Shown piece by piece: positions 52,700 to 62,558 of a stretch of DNA of 64,000 nt (position 1 is the stretch's first letter; the number at the start of each line of letters is the position of its first letter). The notes under the pieces were generated by a model. It was not told the origin of the DNA, ran no database searches, and saw only the letters and a program-made list of their open reading frames with translations. The position numbers and the translations under genes are program-made. The DNA is from Nocardioides rotundus (lineage in GTDB: Bacteria > Actinomycetota > Actinomycetes > Propionibacteriales > Nocardioidaceae), in NCBI RefSeq assembly GCF_019931675.1, contig NZ_CP082922.1, positions 3,921,001 through 3,985,000 of the forward strand, written 5' to 3'.

Positions 52700-52999
52700 A
52701 TGCCCATCTTCATTCTCTATTTCCTGGCCGCCGGAGCCGCCAGCGTCGGCGGACCCGCGATCGGCGCCGCCCTCTACAGGCGCGGTCAGCAGGACGCCGC
52801 CGCATACGAAGGGCAGCGCGAGATCGCAAACCTCAAGCGCCTGCTCCAGTCCGAGATTGACCTGCACGACCTCCGGGCACAGGCCATGCGCGCCGGCATC
52901 GACCCCGACGCCGTCGAGCGCGGCTACCGCGAACTCCGCGACGGGCGCGTCACCGTCGAACAGGTCGCGGCACGGGTCGACTCCTGGAACGCGCGGTGA
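52700..52999 (+). CDS. Small membrane-anchored helical protein
   Basis: A 99-residue protein: N-terminal membrane segment (IFILYFLAAGAASVGGPAIG), then a helical body (EIANLKRLLQSEIDLHDLRA). GGAG seven bases before the ATG. GTGA overlap with the next gene. No family recognised. Confidence 0.6.
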   Translation: MPIFILYFLAAGAASVGGPAIGAALYRRGQQDAAAYEGQREIANLKRLLQSEIDLHDLRAQAMRAGIDPDAVERGYRELRDGRVTVEQVAARVDSWNAR

Positions 53000-53181
53000 A
53001 GGGCCGGGGCCGCCGCGCCGACCACTCCGGCGGCGGTTGGGATGACGAGGTCGATCGCGCCCAGAGAGCGTACGACGCCAACAAGCGACGGATCGACGCA
53101 GGCGAGACGTTCCGCGGCCAGAAGCCACCACGGCCTCGCCGTCCATCCCGGGGCGGCGGTCACGTTCGGAAGGTCGGCTGA
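52996..53181 (+). CDS. Small basic protein
   Basis: A 61-residue Arg/Gly-rich protein (EVDRAQRAYDANKRRIDAGE, PPRPRRPSRGGGH). GTG start coupled to the preceding gene. Reality moderate. Confidence 0.5.
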   Translation: MKGRGRRADHSGGGWDDEVDRAQRAYDANKRRIDAGETFRGQKPPRPRRPSRGGGHVRKVG

Positions 53182-53194
53182 CCCCTATTTCGCT

Positions 53195-53237
53195 GCGTCA
53201 GCGGCGAGGTCTTCAGGCTCACCCTCGCCGCTGACGC
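53195..53237. terminator. Perfect 15-bp hairpin between convergent genes
   Basis: GCGTCAGCGGCGAGG (53195-53209) and its exact complement (53223-53237), 13-base loop. It sits between the small-protein operon end and the sacsin-like gene end and can act as a bidirectional terminator without a T-run. Confidence 0.75.
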
Positions 53238-53263
53238 GCGCCTAGGTTTCCGGTCGTCCGACA

Positions 53264-56200
53264 TCACGGCAGTCGGAAGCGAAGCCTCACGCTGTTGCCG
53301 ACGAACGTGAAGAGTCCGCGACTGTCGTGCCGGAACGGATTGGGGAGCATGTAGATCCTTGGCGCATCCGACATCGCGTTCTCCACGATCAGGAGCCTCC
53401 ATCGGTCGCTACGGGCGAACTGTTGTGCGCATCTGACCTCTGTCTCGCCCAGTTCGATCATGCCGGCGTCAGCGGTGGTTGCCTTCACTTCGTACATGAC
53501 GGATCCGCCGCGCCTGGGGACTTCGAAGTCGTAGCCAAGGCTGTCGTCGCCCACCGCACCGTCGAACACGAGTCCACAGTTGCTTGACTTCCAGCAGGAC
53601 GCGTCGACCACGCCGGACGGGTCCTTCTTGATGAGCCAGTGGTAGGCAACCATCTCGCCCACAAGTCCGATTGCGTTGGTTTGCTCCGTCGACGGTCGCT
53701 TGGTGGTCGGTCCGCCGGGGGTGCGCCGGCCGTTCCCATCGTCGGCGCCTGTGTGGCGGGCCCGGCCTGACACTTCGGCGAGCGAGCTCGTGCGGTAGGC
53801 GGTGTCCAGGCTGGTGGGCTGCGTCTCCAGGAACTGCGTGACCCGATCGACGAGGGTGGACATGGTCTGGTCGAGGTCAACGTCGCTGCCCTGGAAATGT
53901 ACGCGCTTGGCAGCCATGGCCTTCTCGGCCTTGGCGTCTGCATCTGCTCTCTCTTGGGCATTGACTTCCTGCTGACTGAGGCGATGGGCGTCCGGAGCGA
54001 CCGAGTGGGTCATTCCTGGTGGCCAAGCTCCTGTTCGATCGAGCCAGTGGGCCAGTTCCGCGTCGGACAGTTCCCTGAAGTCGAGGGCACCGACTTCCTC
54101 GAGCCGCTGTCTTAGTTCGATGTCGAACGCTTCAGTTGTCCATGCGACGGGGAGCTCTGCGTCTTCGCGCTCACACCAGGCGGCAAGAACGCGTCGCGCT
54201 TCGATCAGTCGGGCGCGGAGCGGGCGTCCGTTCGCGGCTTGGACTGCGTCAAGATCGGGGAGGGAACCCTCGTTGGTCCGCGGGCCAAACCTCAGCGTCA
54301 TCTGATCATCCATGCGCGCGTCAAGCAGCTCCAGGCTGATGTCGTCGAGGGTGGTCTCCCAGTCTGGGTCAGGATCGAGGTAAGACAGGTTGCGGAGGTC
54401 GAGCCAGTCGGGCTGGCTCTGGCCCGCGTCGAAGCGGCCGATGCGTGCGCCGCGCACCCAATCGACCAGTTCGCGTTGACGTTGGCGACGGCGGAGGTCG
54501 AACTCTTCGGCCTGAGCGGCGCCGTAGCTCACTGGTGGCACGGCTGGGAAGTAGACGCCCAGCGCTGTGTTGAAGTCGGCCAGGCTCACACCGAGACGTC
54601 TGCGCAAGTCGTCTGCGTTTGCTGCGTCTGTCGCGGTTTCGAGGACAGCGGCGGCATGGTCCTCGTCCCCGCATAGTTCGGTCAGAACATGCAAGAGGTC
54701 GTCTCGAGAGTAAGTAGCCGAGATTGACTCTGAGAGTGGCTCCACAGCGGCCTCGCCCCAGATTGCCGGCGCGACAAGTTGGAGCCGCGCGACGATGCCC
54801 CGGACGGTCCCGAACGCTGTGGACTCGAGTTCGGTGATCTGACCTTCCGAGACCCGCAGACTCGCGGCGACCTCGGCGTTGTCTGGGCGGGTGACGGTGT
54901 GGTCAGCCCCCGTGCTGAGGTCCCGGATGGTCAGCGAGACTTCGGCCTTGAACCGCTCGTGGCCGAGGAGTTCGAGGACGGCCTGCGTGAGAGCCTCGAG
55001 CTGTTCCCAGGTGGGTGGCGTCTTGTGGGATTCGGTCAGCAGAGTGGGGATATCTCCGGCCATGGGCAGCACGCCGTTGAGGCGTGCTGGAAGTGGTTGA
55101 TCCCCGTTTGCGGTGGCGATGGCCAGCCGTGCGGCAGGCGCTAGTCGGATGCGGGCGATCTCGTCGAGCACGCGGCCCAGCTGCTTTCCGATACGGATGC
55201 CGCTTGCGCGCGGGAAGCGCATGCACGCAGCGACCAGCAACGGAAGCCACGAGACCTCGTCGACCAAGCGGGCCGACGCCTCGCTGGCCTTCCACGATTC
55301 GCCATCGGCAAGGACCTCAAGTTGCCATTCTGAGGTAACTCCAATGTCGTCGTGCCAGGCGCTGCGCAGCACGTCCGCGACTTCCCGCAGCCTGCTGAGG
55401 TCGTCGGTCTCGACTGCGACAACGGGCCAGCCCAGTTCGCGTATCAAGCGGGCTGTTGCCGATTGGTCGTGGGTCCCGGTTACGAACAGGGTGCCAGCGG
55501 TGGACTCCTTAGAAGCGAGGTTGAGTTGCCCTTGGACCTCGACCAACAGCGTCTCTTCCAGCGTCGGCCGGGTCCGAATTGCCGCATCGCCGACGGAATC
55601 CCACGCCGCTGCCAAGCTCGTCCGGAAGTGCTCGCTGGCGGTCTCGGGCACCTCGCCGGTGGCGAACAGTTCGGTGAGGTGGTCAATGAGGAGCGCAGCG
55701 TCCTCCGGAGAACTCCAATCGAGGAAACCCAGGGGTCTCCAGTGTCGTTCCCCGACCTCTGACGAGTCCATGAGTCGTCGCAGGCGTGAGTCGACGAGGG
55801 GCGAGTATGAAGCTGCCATGTTGTCCGCGACTCCGACGTACCAGGCGTCGGAGGGTGGGCGGAACTCTCGGGTGGGTTCGTTCGGGACCGCGATCGGGAC
55901 CCAACTCGCGTTGGTCAGGAAGCAGAACAGTGGCGTTTCGACGGTCGTGGTCCAGCCGTTGGGTCGGTCGCGGCTCCAAGTGGATCGTTGATGGATCTCG
56001 GTGAGGTAGGGGGCTGTCAGGATGACGAGTCGAGCGTAGGCACTCCGGAGACGGGCTGGCAGGTCCGCAACTTCGTGTTGACCGGCGAACCAATACACAG
56101 GGTCTCTTGTGGAGAAGTAGGTCTCGGGATGGTGAGGGTTTCCGGTGGCCGTGATCCCTGCGGCCCATTGCTCGAGGACACCGGCGGGAAGGATGCGAGG

Positions 56201-58543
56201 GGCGCCGTCGCCGGCGATGATGGCCGCCGTGAGCGACCGTCCGTACATCCGTCGGGGGTCACCGGCCGCCTTGATCGGCAGCGTTGCGGTGACCCCGAGG
56301 ACCTTGAGGAAGGAGGTCCACTTGTACATGTCGGGGTTCGCGCCGCCGAGCGCCGCCGGTTCCGCAATCAGACTGGCAGAGATCGCGGCAAGCTCCGAGG
56401 CGCTGCCCGGCGAGCTAGCCGCGATGTCGCTTAGATCGTCTGCGCCCGGGACTTCCCAGCCCCTGGAGAAATGCGCGTCAGCCGCCTCGATCCAGCCGCC
56501 GGTGATCGTTGGGACGGCGAGCCCAACGCTCGCGAGCTCCTTGGAGTGGCGCGTCGGGTTGGTCGCGAACAGCCTGAACGCGAAGTCCAGAGCATCCCGT
56601 TTCATCGCATCGCTCGGGCTGCCGGTCATCATCTGACCCAGGTGGGCGAGAAGCGATGCCGTTCGGAATTGGCGTGCCAGGCGCTGGTCTTGGAGGAACT
56701 TGCGTCCCGGTGTCTGCTGCGGGCCGTCGTACCACTCCAGGTCGGGGTGGAGGAAGCGGATTCGACGAGCGAGGGAGCGGGGTGGCGTGATGTTCACCTC
56801 GGTGTCGACCGCGTCGTCGTCCTCTGTTCCCGCAGCCTTGGGCGCGAAGAACACTGCGCGCTGGCGGCGGCCGACCGTGCGCGGCGCCCCGTGCGGCGTG
56901 GGGGGCTGATCTGCAGGAACCAGTTCGCCTGACTCGGCAAGGAGGATGCGCTTCCCATGGAGTGGTTGGCCGGTAGTGAACAGCATCGGAAGGTCGTCGT
57001 AGAACGCGCGCCACAGGCTAAGGTCGGCACCGTCTGCTACGAGGCTCGTCGCGACGCTTTCTACCCAGTCCGCTGCAGTTGCGGCGGGAGGGGTCAGTTG
57101 ATCGCCGTGCCGAACGTTGGTCAGTCGGCCAAGGCGGTCGGTGTCGACCGCTGAGGCGTCTATCAGTTGGGCATCGGCCGTCGTGACCAGCCGGTCGATC
57201 GTGATCACCTGGCAGGGCAGGTCCGGCCAGGCTGCGAGTTGCGAGAGGGGGCTCCAGTCGGAGCTTCCTGAGGTCGGCAGTCGAAGGAAGTCTTCGAGGC
57301 TGGCGTGCCGCGTACGACGTACTGCGTCGGTGATCCACTCGAGAGAATCTGGGTTCCAGCTCAGCAGGTCGATGACTGCGCCGGCGTCGTGCTTTCCGTC
57401 CATCAGGCGCTCCGCCGCGACGGTGCATACGTCGGCGATCCGGTGCAACATCAGCCTGTTGATCGGTTGTTCGGCGTCGAGCCCGAGACGTGCGAAGTCA
57501 GTGACGAACTGTGCGTTGATGTGGCCGCCGAGCGGAGACGACGCGGCGCCTCCCATTGGGAGATACGTAAAAACGGCAGGGTTAGGGATTGCCCAGCCGT
57601 CGCCCACTGCGACGCTAACGCTGGCCTCGGCGCTCCACTCGAGCCAGCGTTTGTCGAGCGCGCCTTCGTCGACGGCCTCCTCGAGCGCCGCCCTGAGGTC
57701 GTGGTCGGGCACGACGTCTTCGAACAGGAGGTAACGATCGGTCTCGTTGAGCACGACGCGAGTCAGGTCGCCGTGGGGCTTCTGCAGCCGGGTCAGGATG
57801 AGGGGCTCGGAATCTGAAGCGGTCTGGATCGAGAGCGAGTGCAGGCGGTCGAGAAAAAGCATGACGGGCGCGGGCGAGCCCAGCAGGCGATCCATCCGCT
57901 CACGGATCTCATCTGCCGCGCGCTCGCTCGATGCAGGGAGCCGAAGGACCGTGACGAAGCCTTGGCTACGGAGGTTGGCAGCGGTCGGTGGCACGACGTC
58001 GAGTGGGACTGGGAGGAGGCTGAGGGAGAGTTCGCTCTCGATCTTGGGCCTGAGCGGGTCGTCTCGTCCGATATAGGAATCGAGATCGTTAAGTGTCCCG
58101 AAGCGGAACGAGAAGCCCGAGAACCCCATGTCGTCGGGGCCGAGAGCGCTGTAGACCTCGGGTGCATCGCAGATCTGAAAGACGCTCTTGAACCCGACGC
58201 CCTTGTTGCCAATTCCCACACCGATCGGCTTGTCGCTGTCGCCCAGCGACGACATTCGCAGAAAGTTGCTCTCCGTCAACGGGTGCCCTCCGTTGGCGAC
58301 GTAGAGAACGCCATGCTCGCCTTCGCCGTCGTGGAAATGTACGGCGATCTTGCCGTCCCGGGCTCCGGCGGGATGAGCGTCAAACCCATTCTGGATCAGC
58401 TCATGAAGGAATCGCCCGCGGTACTCCTTGATCGTCGTCGCAACGAGTTGCTTGATCATGCGGTAGACACCGACCTCGTCGTGACGCACCGCATCGACGA
58501 CCTTCGCGGCGCGCCTGCGGATGATGTCGGCGGTGTTGTCCAT
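53264..58543 (-). CDS. Giant sacsin-like ATPase with DUF3883 C-terminus
   Basis: A 1759-residue protein. The N-terminus is a GHKL/HSP90-type ATPase of the sacsin group: FLHELIQNGFDAH (Glu48, Asn52, Asp55), VLYVANGGHPLTESN and GIGNKGVGFKSVF. A long middle follows without known domains. The last ~130 residues are DUF3883 (LGYDFEV...VMYEVKAT, a possible E-X-K nuclease-like core). Such ATPase-DUF3883 proteins recur in defence islands and are proposed phage sensors-effectors. ATG 58543 with a weak ribosome site. Stand-alone. Confidence 0.85.
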   Translation of the reverse strand: MDNTADIIRRRAAKVVDAVRHDEVGVYRMIKQLVATTIKEYRGRFLHELIQNGFDAHPAGARDGKIAVHFHDGEGEHGVLYVANGGHPLTESNFLRMSSLGDSDKPIGVGIGNKGVGFKSVFQICDAPEVYSALGPDDMGFSGFSFRFGTLNDLDSYIGRDDPLRPKIESELSLSLLPVPLDVVPPTAANLRSQGFVTVLRLPASSERAADEIRERMDRLLGSPAPVMLFLDRLHSLSIQTASDSEPLILTRLQKPHGDLTRVVLNETDRYLLFEDVVPDHDLRAALEEAVDEGALDKRWLEWSAEASVSVAVGDGWAIPNPAVFTYLPMGGAASSPLGGHINAQFVTDFARLGLDAEQPINRLMLHRIADVCTVAAERLMDGKHDAGAVIDLLSWNPDSLEWITDAVRRTRHASLEDFLRLPTSGSSDWSPLSQLAAWPDLPCQVITIDRLVTTADAQLIDASAVDTDRLGRLTNVRHGDQLTPPAATAADWVESVATSLVADGADLSLWRAFYDDLPMLFTTGQPLHGKRILLAESGELVPADQPPTPHGAPRTVGRRQRAVFFAPKAAGTEDDDAVDTEVNITPPRSLARRIRFLHPDLEWYDGPQQTPGRKFLQDQRLARQFRTASLLAHLGQMMTGSPSDAMKRDALDFAFRLFATNPTRHSKELASVGLAVPTITGGWIEAADAHFSRGWEVPGADDLSDIAASSPGSASELAAISASLIAEPAALGGANPDMYKWTSFLKVLGVTATLPIKAAGDPRRMYGRSLTAAIIAGDGAPRILPAGVLEQWAAGITATGNPHHPETYFSTRDPVYWFAGQHEVADLPARLRSAYARLVILTAPYLTEIHQRSTWSRDRPNGWTTTVETPLFCFLTNASWVPIAVPNEPTREFRPPSDAWYVGVADNMAASYSPLVDSRLRRLMDSSEVGERHWRPLGFLDWSSPEDAALLIDHLTELFATGEVPETASEHFRTSLAAAWDSVGDAAIRTRPTLEETLLVEVQGQLNLASKESTAGTLFVTGTHDQSATARLIRELGWPVVAVETDDLSRLREVADVLRSAWHDDIGVTSEWQLEVLADGESWKASEASARLVDEVSWLPLLVAACMRFPRASGIRIGKQLGRVLDEIARIRLAPAARLAIATANGDQPLPARLNGVLPMAGDIPTLLTESHKTPPTWEQLEALTQAVLELLGHERFKAEVSLTIRDLSTGADHTVTRPDNAEVAASLRVSEGQITELESTAFGTVRGIVARLQLVAPAIWGEAAVEPLSESISATYSRDDLLHVLTELCGDEDHAAAVLETATDAANADDLRRRLGVSLADFNTALGVYFPAVPPVSYGAAQAEEFDLRRRQRQRELVDWVRGARIGRFDAGQSQPDWLDLRNLSYLDPDPDWETTLDDISLELLDARMDDQMTLRFGPRTNEGSLPDLDAVQAANGRPLRARLIEARRVLAAWCEREDAELPVAWTTEAFDIELRQRLEEVGALDFRELSDAELAHWLDRTGAWPPGMTHSVAPDAHRLSQQEVNAQERADADAKAEKAMAAKRVHFQGSDVDLDQTMSTLVDRVTQFLETQPTSLDTAYRTSSLAEVSGRARHTGADDGNGRRTPGGPTTKRPSTEQTNAIGLVGEMVAYHWLIKKDPSGVVDASCWKSSNCGLVFDGAVGDDSLGYDFEVPRRGGSVMYEVKATTADAGMIELGETEVRCAQQFARSDRWRLLIVENAMSDAPRIYMLPNPFRHDSRGLFTFVGNSVRLRFRLP

Positions 58544-58678
58544 GAACTCTCATTATTCAGAATCGGACCGCGAGTCGCGGGCGTCTGTGGATGTTGGGGC
58601 AGCCGATGAGCCGTTGTCCGCAGCGGCCCTCCAGCCGAGGCAGGCGGTTGGGTCGGACGTGCGGGGGACCATGCGGTC
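58544..58678. other. Intergenic region before the second Tn7-like module
   Basis: About 135 bases; only the last ~30, before and into the 103-aa gene, resemble the matching region at 27.4 kb. No inverted repeat or transposon end was recognised. Confidence 0.4.
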
Positions 58679-58990
58679 ATGCTGGTCATCGACGCTGCGA
58701 TGTGGCCGGGCGGCGATCCGACCGAGTCGGAGACGGTCGGGCAGATCGTGATCGGACAGGTCGCCCGGAGTGCCGGTGGCGACTTCGCGGACTACCTCGT
58801 TGTTCACGTCGAAGCGAATCTGTGCGCGACGAGTGCGCTGATGCTTCAGCGGCGGCACGTGATGGCGGGGTGGCGCGATCTGCTGTGGGCAGCTCTCGAC
58901 GGCGAGGGCGCCACACCGGTCGAGGTCGATGACCCGCGGGTCGCCAAGGTCATCGCCAACCTACGTCAGGACGTCGCGCCGTCCGATTGA
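58679..58990 (+). CDS. 103-aa accessory protein of the Tn7-like module, copy 2
   Basis: Starts MLVIDAAMWPGGD, contains RRHVMAGWRDLLWAALDGEG, as in copy 1 at 27434. Middle part (HVEANLCATSALMLQ) is diverged. Ends one base before the convergent phosphoesterase stop. Confidence 0.75.
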   Translation: MLVIDAAMWPGGDPTESETVGQIVIGQVARSAGGDFADYLVVHVEANLCATSALMLQRRHVMAGWRDLLWAALDGEGATPVEVDDPRVAKVIANLRQDVAPSD

Positions 58991-59638
58991 TCAGCCACTG
59001 ATCGGAGCGATGCGTCCGCGCTGGAGGTCCTCCAGTTGCTGGGCGAGAGTCTCGGCGGAGACGGGGGTGTAGTCCCACCAGTCGACGCCGACGTTGATGC
59101 CCCAGGTCCCCTGCTTCGTACGTCGCTCACGGAACGATTCGTGGACGTGGCCGTGGAGCAGCGGGATGCCTTCGTCGCGGAGTCGGAACTGTGAGTAGCG
59201 GTCTCCGACCTCGGTCTCGCGGGAGTCTCCGGCGTAGGGGAAGTGGGACAGCAGCACCCTGGTTGCGGGTGCCTGGGGTCGAACTGGCGGGAGGGTGGTG
59301 ACGGCGAAGTCCATGACGGCGGCGAACCCGGCGGCGAGGTAGAGGTCGCGGTTCTTCCAGCCGTCGCGGACGCCGGCCCAGCAGGAGTCGTGGTTGCCGC
59401 TGATGAGGATCTTGGTGCCGGCGAGCCGTCCGACGAAGGCCAGGGTGGTGTCCTTGCCGTGCATGTCGAAGTCGCCGAGCACGTAGACGGTGTCCTCGGG
59501 TGCGACCACCGTGTTCCAGTTCGTGATGAGCCGGGCGTTCATCTCGCTGACGGTCGAGAAGGCAGCACCACGAGCCGCGGAGAGCTCGAGGAGGCGGCCG
59601 TGGCCGAAGTGCTGGTCGGCGGTGAACCAGACTGTCAT
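58991..59638 (-). CDS. Metallophosphoesterase
   Basis: A 215-residue calcineurin-like phosphoesterase: WFTADQHFGHG (D-X-H), VLGDFDMHG (G-D), SGNHDSCW (G-N-H-D), LSHFPY and HGHVHESF. Both metal sites are complete. ATG 59638 follows AGGAGG. It is present only in the second module, between the 103-aa and coiled-coil genes, so it is an addition to the common set. Substrate (nucleotides or a phosphodiester) unknown. Confidence 0.9.
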   Translation of the reverse strand: MTVWFTADQHFGHGRLLELSAARGAAFSTVSEMNARLITNWNTVVAPEDTVYVLGDFDMHGKDTTLAFVGRLAGTKILISGNHDSCWAGVRDGWKNRDLYLAAGFAAVMDFAVTTLPPVRPQAPATRVLLSHFPYAGDSRETEVGDRYSQFRLRDEGIPLLHGHVHESFRERRTKQGTWGINVGVDWWDYTPVSAETLAQQLEDLQRGRIAPISG

Positions 59639-59731
59639 CGGATCCTCCTTGCTGGCGGTCGAACAGGGTCGCACGTCATGGCGAGGGCGGGCGAACGAGT
59701 TTCCGGCGCCTGTAGAAGCCTGTTGCGGCCG

Positions 59732-60670
59732 TCAGCTCTGTGGCTCAGGTTGGTCGGCGACGTACCGCCAGACGAGGAGCCGTCCGCTGTTGGGAGCGGT
59801 GATCGCGAGACGCACTGCTGGGCCACCGGCGGTCTCGCCGGTGTCGCTGGTGCTCCCGATCCAGACGAGGTGGGGTTCGCTCAGCGCGTCGTCGGTGGCC
59901 GCGACGCGGCGTGCCTCACGGAGAGCAAGGATGTCGGGCACGTCCGGCACCGGGAGCGACCGGACGTCGTCATCGTCGGTCAGCGGCGTGAACCCTGCGG
60001 GGGTGTGGTCGGCGAAGTACTCGTCCTCGGCGAGCCCGTACCAGGTGGCCATGTTCTCTTCGATGAGCAACTTGACCCGTTCAGAGCCATTCTCGATGGC
60101 CCACTCGTGCAGTCGAGCTTTGCCCTCCTCGCGTGCTCGGTCCTCCGCCCGATCGGCTTCGTACCACTGATTCAGGGCGCGCTCTCGGACCTCTTTGTTG
60201 ATCGCTTCGAGCTCACGCGTCCAGCCGGCAGCTTCGTCGCCGTGGGTGATCTCGTGGATCTTGTCGCGGTGCTTGGCGACGACCGGGGTCCAGTCGCGTG
60301 TGCGGATGGCGCCTCGCCCGTACTCGGGCCAGTCGGGTTGGACGACGGTGAAGGTCTCGTCGTCGGATGCCGCAACCGGCTGCTGCCAGGACTTGACCCG
60401 CCGCTCCCGCAGCACGGCGCGGTGCGCCGCGAGGATCTCGGTGAGGACCTCGAGCTCCTCGCCGGCTGCGGTACGCAGTGCTTCGAAGAGGCACTCGATT
60501 GTCGGTGTGGTGACAGGGACGGGACGCCCGTCGTGATCGGCGAGGAGGTCGCGCTCCTCTTGGGTGATCGCGTCGAGATCCACCTCGAGGGTGGTGGTGG
60601 CAGGGTCGAGGCCAGCCCGGATCGAGGCCGCTCGATCGGGTTCGATCGCTACCTGGAGCACGACCATCAC
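59732..60670 (-). CDS. Coiled-coil accessory protein of the Tn7-like module, copy 2 (short form)
   Basis: A 312-residue homologue of 27789-28967, sharing DLDAITQEERDLLADH, WTRELEAINKEVRERALNQW, GSERVKLLIEENMATWYGLA and HTPAGF. It ends about 80 residues earlier than copy 1 after a shared beta-rich region. GTG 60670/ATG 60667 overlaps the 79-aa gene stop. Confidence 0.78.
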   Translation of the reverse strand: MMVVLQVAIEPDRAASIRAGLDPATTTLEVDLDAITQEERDLLADHDGRPVPVTTPTIECLFEALRTAAGEELEVLTEILAAHRAVLRERRVKSWQQPVAASDDETFTVVQPDWPEYGRGAIRTRDWTPVVAKHRDKIHEITHGDEAAGWTRELEAINKEVRERALNQWYEADRAEDRAREEGKARLHEWAIENGSERVKLLIEENMATWYGLAEDEYFADHTPAGFTPLTDDDDVRSLPVPDVPDILALREARRVAATDDALSEPHLVWIGSTSDTGETAGGPAVRLAITAPNSGRLLVWRYVADQPEPQS

Positions 60671-60906
60671 ATGCCTCCATCCGATCCTCGTAGACGACGT
60701 CCGGGGCTGACGAGCGGCGGTGGCTGGTCTACCAATCGCGTCCGACGGATCTCGACGACCGCCGAGATGATGTCCCGCTCGGCGGGGAAGGCCAGGTACC
60801 GCTCGAGGTGCTGTTCACGTGCATCTCGAGCGGCCTGGTCGGTGAGGTGCACGCTGACGAGTTCATCGGCGTCCCAGAGTCCCCACACCTCGTCGCAGTG
60901 CTTCAC
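60667..60906 (-). CDS. 79-aa accessory protein of the Tn7-like module, copy 2
   Basis: VKHCDEVWGLWDADELVSVH start, GTG at 60906 overlapping the tniQ1 stop. About 80 percent identical to copy 1 and around 90 percent at DNA level, including long runs of identical silent positions. Confidence 0.8.
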   Translation of the reverse strand: MKHCDEVWGLWDADELVSVHLTDQAARDAREQHLERYLAFPAERDIISAVVEIRRTRLVDQPPPLVSPGRRLRGSDGGM

Positions 60907-62558
60907 GCGATCCTCCTCGTGGGTGCTGACGCCGCCGCGATCCCGCTGAGCGCGTCGGTGGCGGCCGTGGAGAGTCGGCTCGCGTAGCGGCGGAACCTCG
61001 CACGGTCGGTGTGATCGGGCGGGCGCGGCCAGCCGGGGCTGGTGTCGATGTGCCCGTGGGCGTACTCGGTCCACAGCCACGTCGCGGCGTAACCAGCGCT
61101 GGCGGTGTGACTTCCTCGGTGATGTGCGCGCGCCCACCGCCGGCACCAGATCGTCCTGGACGCGAGACGGCGTACGACGTCCTCCCGAGCTCGGTAGTCG
61201 ACGCCGACGTCGAGCTGCCCGGCAAGCTCGTCGAGGGCGCTGACGAACCGGTCGGGCCGGCCGACGACGTTGGCGCTACAGGCCCGAGCCGTCTTCACGC
61301 CGATCTCGGCGGGAAGCCCCAACACGATCGCGGCCTCGGCCCACGTCCGGGCACCTGTGTGCCTGCGAGCGAGACAGAGCGAGGCGTACAGTCGGCCGGT
61401 CCTATCGGCGACGTCCAGGAGCCCACGCATGCGAGCGGCGTAGAGATCGGCGGGGAGGACCTGCGGGACCGCAGTCACCGCGCAGTGGTTGGTCGGCGAG
61501 TGGTCGAGGAGGGTGGCGATGCGCCGTCGGGCGGCGGTCGCGCTCATGACGAGGCGGGCCAGCGTCGGCGTCATGGTGGTGTGGTCCGCGAGCCATCCCA
61601 GTTGGCCGTCGTTGGTGGGTGGGGTGAGCTCGGTCCATGGGCGCAGTGCCTCCGCAGCGGTATCGAGGGCGGGAGCGCGGAGAACGGCGTCGGCGACTGC
61701 GAGGGCGCTCCCCCGGAGCATCAGGTCGGCCGGCGGTGCCAGTCCCCAACGCGCGCCCTGACCGCCGGCGCTGCGACTCCGGTCGAGCCGTGCTCGGTGC
61801 GCCCACTCCGCGATGCCGTCGCCGTCGGGCTGGATCGCCAGGTGCAGGAGCAGCACGGTGAGCGCTTTCAACTCGGCCAAGTAGGACTCGGGGTCGGTGA
61901 GCACGCCGAGGATCGGGACTGCGGATCCGGCGAGTGCGGTGTCGATGCGACGCTGGGAGTCGAGCACGGCCTCGCGGGCTGGTTCGGTGTCGAGCTCGTC
62001 GAGGGGTTGGGGACAGTTGCGGCCGCGGGCACCGGCCGGGTTGCCACATAGGCCGGCTGGAGCGTCGGCGGGGCGCAGTGGTGTGCGGTGGGCGCGGAAA
62101 CGTCGCCCGCACGCCGGGCACCTGCCGAGGAGCCACACTCGGTGTCGTACGCAGGCGGTGACCCAGGGGTGGCGCCACGCCAGCCGCCACACTCCGTCGT
62201 CGGCGAGGCAGAGCGGGCATAGCGCGGTCCCGCGTTCGGGTGGCCATCCACGCGCTGCGACGTTGCGCCAGGTCCGCTTGTTCGTCGGGTCGAGGTCGTG
62301 GGTGTCGATGCCGGGCAGACTGGCGTGCGCCGAGGTGTCGTCCGGTTCCGGCAGGTCCGCGAGGGTTGTGATGTTGTCGAGCAGCCGTGAGTCAGGGGCG
62401 ATGGTGAGGAACGCGGTCGTGGCGCCGCCGGCCCGGATCCTGTTCACGAGTCGTGGGTGGTCCATGCCGTTGGCGGCGGCGAGCCGCTCGAGGTAGCCAT
62501 CGAGTGCCTCCCCGGCCACCGGCGCGACCGAGACGGGCAGCCGAACGTCAGCTGGCAT
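60903..62558 (-). CDS. tniQ: TniQ-family target-selector protein, TniQ1 copy 2
   Basis: A 551-residue homologue of 29200-30876 with the same zinc finger (TALCPLCLADDGVWRLAW, ACVRHRVWLLGRCPACG). ATG 62558 (MPADVRLPVSVAPV) overlaps tniQ2 by 11 bases, the same arrangement as copy 1. Diverged over its whole length, so not a recent duplication. Confidence 0.88.
   Translation of the reverse strand: MPADVRLPVSVAPVAGEALDGYLERLAAANGMDHPRLVNRIRAGGATTAFLTIAPDSRLLDNITTLADLPEPDDTSAHASLPGIDTHDLDPTNKRTWRNVAARGWPPERGTALCPLCLADDGVWRLAWRHPWVTACVRHRVWLLGRCPACGRRFRAHRTPLRPADAPAGLCGNPAGARGRNCPQPLDELDTEPAREAVLDSQRRIDTALAGSAVPILGVLTDPESYLAELKALTVLLLHLAIQPDGDGIAEWAHRARLDRSRSAGGQGARWGLAPPADLMLRGSALAVADAVLRAPALDTAAEALRPWTELTPPTNDGQLGWLADHTTMTPTLARLVMSATAARRRIATLLDHSPTNHCAVTAVPQVLPADLYAARMRGLLDVADRTGRLYASLCLARRHTGARTWAEAAIVLGLPAEIGVKTARACSANVVGRPDRFVSALDELAGQLDVGVDYRAREDVVRRLASRTIWCRRWARAHHRGSHTASAGYAATWLWTEYAHGHIDTSPGWPRPPDHTDRARFRRYASRLSTAATDALSGIAAASAPTRRIA

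Noticed and set aside
58544..58678. Left transposon end before module 2
   Set aside because: No inverted repeats or matches to 36.4-36.7 kb could be found, so no end is claimed.
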